Source: Thermoplasmata archaeon (lineage in GTDB: Archaea; Thermoplasmatota; Thermoplasmata; UBA10834; DTMW01). From it: a stretch of 11,246 nt of DNA. The position numbers were made by a program, and so were the translations under genes. The stretch spans positions 1 through 11,246 of the forward strand of contig JAOUEZ010000024.1 of the NCBI GenBank assembly GCA_029858465.1. Direction: 5' to 3'. Position 1 is the stretch's first letter, and each line of letters starts with the position of its first letter. Shown here piece after piece: positions 6,931-11,246 of the stretch. Under the pieces are notes generated by a model that worked only from the letters and a program-made list of their open reading frames with translations, was not told the origin of the DNA and did not search any database.

Positions 6931-8408
6931 TTTTTCATCGCCTCCAGCAACCGCTTCCTCATGCTTTCTACCGGCGCCTCTTTTCCGGTCCATATCTCGA
7001 AAGCTTTCGCTCCCTGATATAACAGCATGTCGAGGCCGGGTATCGCCTTGACATTGTGCTTCCGCGCTGAGGCGACTAGCGGGGTCTCGAGTGGATTGTA
7101 GACCATGTCCATCACCGCATCAGCCTTCATGATAAAGTCGTCGGGAATTATCGACGCATTGTCGAAACCGCTCATCCCAACAGGCGTAGCATTCACGAGC
7201 AGGTTGAAAGGCTTCTCCTTTTCAAGTGCGTCGAGAGATAAGGTCTTGATAAAGACCCTCATTGATCTCACAAGCTCCTCCGCTCTCTCTGGCGTTCTGT
7301 TGGCGATGACGATCTTCGCCCCCATCTTCCAAAGGGCAATGATCGCGGCTCTCGAGGCTCCTCCAGCACCGACTATCAACGCACGTTTATTTCTCGGGTT
7401 GTACCCGTTCGCTCTGAGCGCCTCCGAGAACCCATGAATGTCCGTGTTGAATCCTCTCAACTCTCCTTTCTCGTCGGCGACGATGGTGTTCACCGCACCT
7501 GCCCGCCTCGCGTCGTTATCGATGGAATCTACTGATGAAAATGCGACCTCCTTGTAAGGTATCGTCACATTGAATCCCCTGACACCGAGCTTTGAGGCGG
7601 TCCTGATGAAGTCCTTGACCTGGGATGAGTCGGGAATGTCGAAGGTCAGGTACGCTCCCGGCAACCCGATTGATTCGAATGCCGCATTGTGCATCGCCGG
7701 CGAGAGCGTGTGTCCGAGCGGATGACCGATGAGGCCTACGATTATGCTGTCCGCAGAATTCACCCTCAATTGATCGCCCAGAAGGAGCTGTCCAGACGCG
7801 ACCTTTTCATTGTCGCTGAGCGCGCAGTAGACGATCTGCGAGCCGATGGAAGCAGCCAACGCTCTCGAGATCTCGCTGCCGGGACCCATTGTCATGATAG
7901 CATGGTTGGACAGCTGGTCCCTGTCTACCTTAGCCAGGATATCTGTGCATCGAATCACATCTTCGACCTTCACTGCCACTTTGCCTATCCCGCCAAGGCT
8001 GCAACAATCCCGAAGAATCTTGGAGACACCCTCAACAGGTTCATTTGAAAATATGTGCTTTGATACTATGATGCGGCTCTTATCTGATTGAGACTCATCG
8101 ATTAATCTTCTGTCATTATCCAACTCAAGGTCGACGAACGCGGGTTCGATTCCGATTGCCTCTCGGATCCAATCCAATCTCTCTTTTACTGAGAGATCAG
8201 AGGCTCCCCCTTCTGATTTGCTGCGAAGAGTGATTATGCTCTTTCGAAGAATGTCTGAGAATTCATGCCTTATTTTCCCGATGTCGGAATTTTTAATCAG
8301 GTCCGCCCGTATCTCTACAAGATCCGCTCCGCTGGATATCGCCTTGTCAGCCATTTTCCTGGCGGCCTTCGCATCCCCTCCTGAGACAGGGACGCATATC
8401 TTCGTCAT
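6927..8408 (-). CDS. aroDE: Fused 3-dehydroquinate dehydratase (type I) / shikimate dehydrogenase
   Basis: A 493-residue two-domain enzyme for consecutive steps from 3-dehydroquinate to shikimate. Residues 1-216 are a type I dehydratase: VEIRADL with Glu32 and Arg34, the likely catalytic His118 (VSKHIF) and Schiff-base Lys143 (GIGKVAV). Residues 222-493 are AroE: substrate motif GHPLGHTLSPAMHN (228-241), catalytic Lys286 in NVTIPYK and Asp323 in NTDIHGF, NADP motif GAGGASRA (347-354) and NRTPERA (370-376). The usual first Ser of the HSLSP motif is Thr234. The domain order is that of the plant and chlamydial fusions; in many archaea these are two separate genes. The frame is continuous, so the fusion is real in this sequence. 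The ATG at 8408 directly abuts the preceding TGA (TGAATG) and has GGAG 7 bases upstream. Fusion may help channel dehydroshikimate; that is inference. Confidence 0.96.
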   Translation of the reverse strand: MTKICVPVSGGDAKAARKMADKAISSGADLVEIRADLIKNSDIGKIRHEFSDILRKSIITLRSKSEGGASDLSVKERLDWIREAIGIEPAFVDLELDNDRRLIDESQSDKSRIIVSKHIFSNEPVEGVSKILRDCCSLGGIGKVAVKVEDVIRCTDILAKVDRDQLSNHAIMTMGPGSEISRALAASIGSQIVYCALSDNEKVASGQLLLGDQLRVNSADSIIVGLIGHPLGHTLSPAMHNAAFESIGLPGAYLTFDIPDSSQVKDFIRTASKLGVRGFNVTIPYKEVAFSSVDSIDNDARRAGAVNTIVADEKGELRGFNTDIHGFSEALRANGYNPRNKRALIVGAGGASRAAIIALWKMGAKIVIANRTPERAEELVRSMRVFIKTLSLDALEKEKPFNLLVNATPVGMSGFDNASIIPDDFIMKADAVMDMVYNPLETPLVASARKHNVKAIPGLDMLLYQGAKAFEIWTGKEAPVESMRKRLLEAMKK

Positions 8409-9437
8409 TCATTTCTCCTTGATCGTTTCCTTGACGGAATTGCCGAAATGTCTGCCTCCAGCCTCAATCCTCATGCAGATTTTGTCCCCGGGCTTCAGGT
8501 CTGTGACCGATATCGGTTTCTTGCCCGAGATCAGCCTTATCGTCTCGGCATTTTGCACTATTGTCGAATATGTCCTTCCGGCGACCTCTGCCTCGATGAG
8601 CAGCAGCGGGCGCCGCTCAATCTTCGATCTTCCGACGACTGCCGACTTCGTCTTCCCCTTGCTGTCAACTATTAAGACTTCGTCTCCCGCGTTGAGCTCG
8701 GAAAGATATTTCGTGTTGCCGTCGGGCATGAGAGTGTAAGCGTGTACTGCTCCGGCGTTGATCCTGAACGGTCTTGAGGCGACATACTCCGATTCGAGCG
8801 TCTCGGCATGCACCAGGAACATCCCTGAGGAAGAGTTGCCTATCAGCATCCCCTCGCCCTGATTGAGCATTGAACAGGTATCGATACAGACCCGGTCCCC
8901 TAGACTCACCTGCTTTATTCTCGTGACCGTCCCCGCCATGAGACGTATGTCCGGGATTATCTTCGCCACGATTGCTGAGAGTTTTGAGATGTCCTGCGGG
9001 GAGGAGGGGGCGACGACTATGCCATCCGCTCCCTTCTCCATCGTCTCCAGGAACAATTTCGCGTCGTCGACATTGTCCGCACGCACGAACAGTTTGCTCT
9101 TCGATTTCGCGAATTTTACGATCAGATTCTCGAGGGGTATGACCTTCCAATCTGTTGCCTCGATGATGACGATGTCAGATTTCCCAGCGAGGTCGGAAGC
9201 ACGCTTTTCATCCTTTTTGCTCGTTATCTTGATCGATCTTCCTATCTCCTTGTCATTGTAGGTGAACCTATCCCCGGCCAAGATTATCATATGGAACCGT
9301 CCGAATTTCTTACTCTTCTTATCGGACGGAGATACGACTATGTGGCCGAAGCCGCTCTCCAATGCGGTCAGTATCAGTTTTTTCCGAGAATCTGCATCGC
9401 GCGCTTTACTTGCGTCTATCCAAATCGTTTTGTCCAT
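8409..9437 (-). CDS. aroB': 3-dehydroquinate synthase II (archaeal type)
   Basis: Oxidatively deaminates and cyclises ADH to 3-dehydroquinate with NAD+, the second archaeal-specific step (MJ1249 family, unrelated to bacterial AroB). It is 342 residues, near the family length. Characteristic blocks include TIWIDASKA at the N-terminus, KGADGIVVAPSSP in the middle (about 155-167), then SLGDRVCIDTCSMLNQGEGM and IGNSSSGMFLVHAET (about 205-240), and RPFRINAGAVHAYTLMPDG in the C-terminal half. The ATG at 9437 follows GGAGGAG by 6-7 bases. It lies 29 bases after ADH synthase, whose product it uses, and abuts aroDE. No defects seen. Confidence 0.96.
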   Translation of the reverse strand: MDKTIWIDASKARDADSRKKLILTALESGFGHIVVSPSDKKSKKFGRFHMIILAGDRFTYNDKEIGRSIKITSKKDEKRASDLAGKSDIVIIEATDWKVIPLENLIVKFAKSKSKLFVRADNVDDAKLFLETMEKGADGIVVAPSSPQDISKLSAIVAKIIPDIRLMAGTVTRIKQVSLGDRVCIDTCSMLNQGEGMLIGNSSSGMFLVHAETLESEYVASRPFRINAGAVHAYTLMPDGNTKYLSELNAGDEVLIVDSKGKTKSAVVGRSKIERRPLLLIEAEVAGRTYSTIVQNAETIRLISGKKPISVTDLKPGDKICMRIEAGGRHFGNSVKETIKEK

Positions 9438-9466
9438 GCCCTCTCCTCCTTAGAAAGGGTGGCGGA

Positions 9467-10225
9467 TCAATATGAGAACACGATATCCGCCAACTTCTTT
9501 GTAATATATGTGATGTCGTTGTGCTGGAAGACGTTCCTACCGATGGATACACCCTTCGCACCAGCCTGCATCGCCTCTTTGACCATTTTGGTCAACTCGT
9601 CTTCGGAGTCCATTTTAGGACCACCGGCTATCACGACAGGCACATGGCAGCCCTTGATGACCTCTCTGAAGCTGTCAACATCGCCTGTGTAGTTTGTCTT
9701 GACAATATCCGCGCCGAGCTCCGCTCCGACTCTCGCGCAGTTCTTTACAGCCTCGACATCGAATTGGCTCTTGATATTCTCCCCTCTTGGGTACATCATT
9801 GCCAGGAGCGGCATCCCCATTTCTATGCACTGGGAGGATATCTCCCCCATCTGCTCGAGCATCTCGCTCTCATATTTCCCGCCTAGGTTGACATGGATCG
9901 ACACTGCATCGGCTCCGAGCTTGACCGCATCGTCGACATTTCCTATGATGGTCTTTCTGTTAGGCTCATTCCACAAAGAGGTGCTTGCGGACAGATGCAG
10001 CACAAGCCCCATGTTAGCCATCAGATCCGGGGTCAGCTGCTTAGCTATGCCTTTATGGACGACAACGCAGGAGGCTCCGCCAGTCCCAACCTTCTTTATC
10101 GTGTCGTTTATTGTGCCAATGCCTTTAACCGGGCCGAGGGAAACCCCGTGGTCCATCGGAACTATCACTGTCTTTCCAGTCTTGACATCGACTATCCTTC
10201 TCATTCTCAAAGCTTTGCCGTTCAT
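9467..10225 (-). CDS. aroA': 2-amino-3,7-dideoxy-D-threo-hept-6-ulosonate (ADH) synthase
   Basis: A class I aldolase-like enzyme that condenses L-aspartate semialdehyde with 6-deoxy-5-ketofructose 1-phosphate to give ADH, the entry step of archaeal aromatic synthesis (MJ0400 family). It is 252 residues, beginning MNGKALRMRRIVDVKTGKTV, then VPMDHGVSLGP with Asp25, MMYPRGENI with Tyr145 and DIVKTNYTGD with the Schiff-base Lys176. GGPKMDS and GAKGVSIGRNVFQH form the phosphate-binding end. The protein stops soon after this (ADIVFSY), about 20 residues earlier than the M. jannaschii enzyme as I remember it. The ATG at 10225 is poorly served by a ribosome-binding site (GGTGG 7 bases away, GGAG 13 away). 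An alternative start is Met8. It is the first gene of the cluster, and a 17-bp palindrome lies 29 bases upstream. The related FBP-aldolase/LsrF-like family is the main alternative; adjacency to 3-dehydroquinate synthase II argues for ADH synthase. Confidence 0.95.
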   Translation of the reverse strand: MNGKALRMRRIVDVKTGKTVIVPMDHGVSLGPVKGIGTINDTIKKVGTGGASCVVVHKGIAKQLTPDLMANMGLVLHLSASTSLWNEPNRKTIIGNVDDAVKLGADAVSIHVNLGGKYESEMLEQMGEISSQCIEMGMPLLAMMYPRGENIKSQFDVEAVKNCARVGAELGADIVKTNYTGDVDSFREVIKGCHVPVVIAGGPKMDSEDELTKMVKEAMQAGAKGVSIGRNVFQHNDITYITKKLADIVFSY

Positions 10226-10254
10226 TGGAATGCCACCGCTCCTGGGCAGATACC

Positions 10255-10271
10255 GTGCTAATTATTAGCAC
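10255..10271. promoter_or_regulatory. Perfect 17-bp palindrome, candidate operator of the aromatic cluster
   Basis: GTGCTAAT-T-ATTAGCAC has 8-base arms around one central base. Beyond it, CCG on the left and CGG on the right continue the dyad if a 2-base bulge is allowed. It lies 29-45 bases upstream of the ADH synthase ATG and overlaps a TATA-like core, the right place for a repressor site. The neighbouring HTH-ACT protein is the obvious candidate ligand. The dyad is read directly; its function is inferred. Confidence 0.6.
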
Positions 10272-10321
10272 TCGGTGAAGAAGCGAATCCCTATTTCTGT
10301 CTTGCCATTGACTTTGATGAA

Positions 10322-10376
10322 ATCGATGCATTAATAGCCTACTTATGCTATTTGATGTACAGATTAGTGCATCAAT
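10322..10376. repeat. Spaced 14-base inverted repeat upstream of the HTH-ACT gene
   Basis: The left arm ATCGATGCATTAAT (10322-10335) and right arm ATTAGTGCATCAAT (10363-10376) are inverted copies matching at 12 of 14 positions, consensus ATYGATGCAYTAAT. Arm centres are 41 bp apart, close to four helical turns, so both face the same side of the DNA. The right arm ends on the base before the ATG of the HTH-ACT gene. The arms share TAAT and TGC elements with the palindrome at 10255-10271. A smaller dyad (AATAGC at 10333, GCTATT at 10347) lies partly inside. Probable use: autoregulation of the regulator, possibly through a multimer or loop. Confidence 0.5.
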
Positions 10377-10877
10377 ATGTGGAAGGCTATCAGCAAGTAT
10401 TTCTCGAAATATCCGTCGCAGGCCAAGGTAGCAAGACTGCTGCTCAGGAACGGCCTAGCTGTCAGGAACGGGAAGATTTTTGCTAGCACCGTCGCGATTG
10501 CAGATACGGCTCTAGCGAGGGCGGCCGAGGTCGATCGGCGAGTCGTCAAATCGGCGATTGAAACGATATCCTCGGACAAACAGCTCTCGAAGTTCTTCTC
10601 AAAGCTGCTGCCCACGAACAACTTCAAGGATGTAGCTCCTGTGATGGGCTGGAGCGCGATCGAAATAGTATCGGGTGACGCCCATCAGCCTGGAATACTC
10701 GCATCTGTCGCAGGGATAATCTCAGAATCTGGGATAAGCATCAGACAGACAATCGTCGACGATCCTGAGACAACGGAGGAGCCGAGAATATTCATCATTA
10801 CGGAATCGACAGTCCCTCCTGAACTCATCCCGCGCCTCAGGTCAGCGAAGGGCGTAAAGAGTCTGACGATATACTGA
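10377..10877 (+). CDS. HTH and ACT domain regulator of amino-acid metabolism (COG2150-like)
   Basis: A 166-residue protein with an N-terminal DNA-binding region and a C-terminal ACT domain. Residues 1-30 are helical (MWKAISKYFSKYPSQAKVAR and on). Residues 43-66 read as a helix-turn-helix, DTALARAAEVDRRVVKSAIETI, with VDRRVVKSAI as probable recognition helix. Residues 92-166 are an ACT domain (DAHQPGILASVA, then SGISIRQTIVDDPE, ending KGVKSLTIY), the fold that senses amino acids. This matches the archaeal family annotated as predicted regulators of amino-acid metabolism. No enzymatic domain is present. The ATG at 10377 matches the usual N-terminus but has no upstream ribosome-binding site, suggesting a leaderless transcript. 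It is divergent from the aromatic cluster, with dyad elements at both starts, so control of that cluster and of itself is likely. The effector may be an aromatic amino acid or an aspartate-family compound; the sequence does not say which. Confidence 0.88.
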   Translation: MWKAISKYFSKYPSQAKVARLLLRNGLAVRNGKIFASTVAIADTALARAAEVDRRVVKSAIETISSDKQLSKFFSKLLPTNNFKDVAPVMGWSAIEIVSGDAHQPGILASVAGIISESGISIRQTIVDDPETTEEPRIFIITESTVPPELIPRLRSAKGVKSLTIY

Positions 10878-10883
10878 GCTTCT

Positions 10884-10908
10884 AATCCCCCATGTCTGTG
10901 GGAGGATT
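10884..10908 (+). terminator. Hairpin after the HTH-ACT gene, possible terminator
   Basis: AATCCCCCA (10884-10892) pairs with TGGGAGGATT (10899-10908), a 9-bp stem with one bulged A and a 6-base loop, starting 7 bases after the stop codon. A short ATTTCC follows rather than a long T-run, so termination is plausible but not certain. Confidence 0.45.
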
Positions 10909-10923
10909 ATTTCCTGTCGAGGT

Positions 10924-10937
10924 GAAACGCTTATCTA
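10924..10937 (+). promoter_or_regulatory. Candidate BRE/TATA promoter of the Thi4-like gene
   Basis: GAAACG (10924-10929) followed by CTTATCTA (10930-10937) resembles an archaeal BRE plus TATA element. Transcription would begin near 10957, giving a leader of about 20 bases that still includes the ribosome-binding site. The match to the consensus is moderate. Confidence 0.4.
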
Positions 10938-10964
10938 CGAATATTAGATTCAGACATCGCTAAA

Positions 10965-10970
10965 GGTGAT
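10965..10970 (+). promoter_or_regulatory. Ribosome-binding site of the Thi4-like gene
   Basis: GGTGAT ends 5 bases before the ATG at 10976, complementary to the archaeal 16S 3' end, and fixes the start. Confidence 0.65.
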
Positions 10971-10975
10971 ATCAG

Positions 10976-11246
10976 ATGCCTATCTTTGAGAAAGCTTCGG
11001 AGAGTTCTGTAACGAATGCTATAGTCGGACAGTTCTCAAAGGACATGGAATCGTTCTCCAAAATGGATGTCATAATCATAGGCGGAGGACCGAGTGGTCT
11101 TATGGCTGCACGTGACCTCGCCCTCAAAGGAGTCAAAGTATTGATCGTGGAGAGGAACAACTATCTTGGGGGCGGATTCTGGATAGGCGGATTCCTGATG
11201 AATACGATCACCGTGAGAGCGCCGGCCCAGAAGGTCGTTGACGAGC
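10976..11246 (+). CDS. thi4: Thi4-family thiazole synthase-like FAD protein, 5' part only
   Basis: The first 90 residues of a gene running off the right edge. After an N-terminal segment (MPIFEKASESSVTNAIVGQF) comes a Rossmann dinucleotide-binding motif, DVIIIGGGPSGLMAARDLA (31-49), ending VKVLIVERN, then GGGFWIGGFLMN (65-76). This pattern fits the Thi4/COG1635 family. Archaeal Thi4 enzymes make the ADP-linked thiazole of thiamine from NAD, glycine and sulfide with iron; some family members have other proposed roles, and the residue that separates sulfide-dependent (His) from sulfur-sacrificing (Cys) enzymes lies outside the window. A broader FAD-dependent oxidoreductase is the main alternative. 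It is transcribed in the same direction as the HTH-ACT gene, but a 98-bp gap with a hairpin and its own candidate promoter suggest a separate unit. Confidence 0.8.
   Translation, partial: MPIFEKASESSVTNAIVGQFSKDMESFSKMDVIIIGGGPSGLMAARDLALKGVKVLIVERNNYLGGGFWIGGFLMNTITVRAPAQKVVDE

Larger units (their letters stand above)
10226..10376. promoter_or_regulatory. Divergent regulatory region between ADH synthase cluster and HTH-ACT gene
   Basis: This 151-bp gap has no gene and must carry both promoters. It is more AT-rich than its flanks, especially 10321-10376. For the minus-strand cluster, TATA-like candidates are TAATAATTA inside the palindrome at 10255-10271, which would give a very short leader, and CTATTAATG near 10338-10330, which would give an 80-90 base leader. 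For the plus-strand gene, a weak TATA-like TTATGCTAT at 10343-10351 sits about 25-35 bases before the ATG. No ribosome-binding site precedes that ATG, so its mRNA may be leaderless. Exact promoter positions cannot be fixed by eye. Confidence 0.6.

Noticed and set aside
6931..6993. ATG at 6993 as the shikimate kinase start
   Set aside because: The extra 21 residues overlap the end of aroDE and do not resemble the family; the ATG at 6930 gives the normal N-terminus and an ATGA overlap.
9699..10268. Long plus-strand open frame of 189 codons opposite ADH synthase
   Set aside because: Antisense shadow of a conserved enzyme; its hydrophobic stretches are what the complement of this coding sequence would give by chance.
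10364..10627. Minus-strand 87-codon frame opposite the HTH-ACT gene
   Set aside because: The plus-strand frame matches a known family along its whole length; the antisense product has no recognisable features.
1..11246. CRISPR arrays, insertion sequences, tRNA or rRNA genes
   Set aside because: No regularly spaced repeats, transposase motifs or cloverleaf-like sequence were seen; the window is packed with metabolic genes of similar base composition.

Overview
This window is archaeal. The main evidence is a complete archaeal-type route to chorismate on the minus strand: 2-amino-3,7-dideoxy-D-threo-hept-6-ulosonate (ADH) synthase and type II 3-dehydroquinate synthase in place of DAHP synthase and AroB, and a GHMP-family shikimate kinase in place of bacterial AroK. 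Homocysteine genes of the DUF39 and NIL-ferredoxin type, a Thi4-like gene, and ribosome-binding sites resembling GGAGGTGA fit an anaerobic euryarchaeon. A Thermoplasmatota or methanogen-related lineage is my guess; the sequence does not settle it.

Layout. From about 10225 down to the left edge runs one unbroken minus-strand cluster of ten genes: ADH synthase, 3-dehydroquinate synthase II, an AroD-AroE fusion, shikimate kinase, EPSP synthase (AroA), chorismate synthase (AroC), chorismate mutase-prephenate dehydrogenase (TyrA), aspartate-semialdehyde dehydrogenase (Asd), DUF39 aspartate-semialdehyde sulfurtransferase, and a NIL/4Fe-4S protein cut by the window edge. Five of the nine junctions are 4-base stop/start overlaps of the form NTGA, where the start codon is ATG three times, TTG once and, by inference, CTG once. 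On the plus strand, diverging from the cluster, are a helix-turn-helix/ACT regulator (10377-10877) and, after a hairpin, the 5' part of a Thi4-family gene (10976 to the right edge).

How the genes work together. Asd makes L-aspartate semialdehyde (ASA). ASA is the amino-group-bearing substrate of ADH synthase, which starts aromatic synthesis, and also the acceptor for sulfide in the DUF39/NIL-ferredoxin route to homocysteine. The cluster therefore contains the ASA source and two ASA sinks, then runs through shikimate and chorismate to 4-hydroxyphenylpyruvate. Aspartokinase, homoserine dehydrogenase, prephenate dehydratase, the tryptophan branch and the enzyme making the ketose-phosphate partner of ADH synthase are not in the window.

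Regulation. The 151-bp divergent gap holds a perfect 17-bp palindrome close to the ADH synthase start and a widely spaced 14-base inverted repeat whose inner arm touches the start codon of the HTH-ACT gene. These are plausible operators for that regulator. No tRNA, rRNA, CRISPR array or mobile element was seen. No gene-free stretch exceeds about 150 bp.
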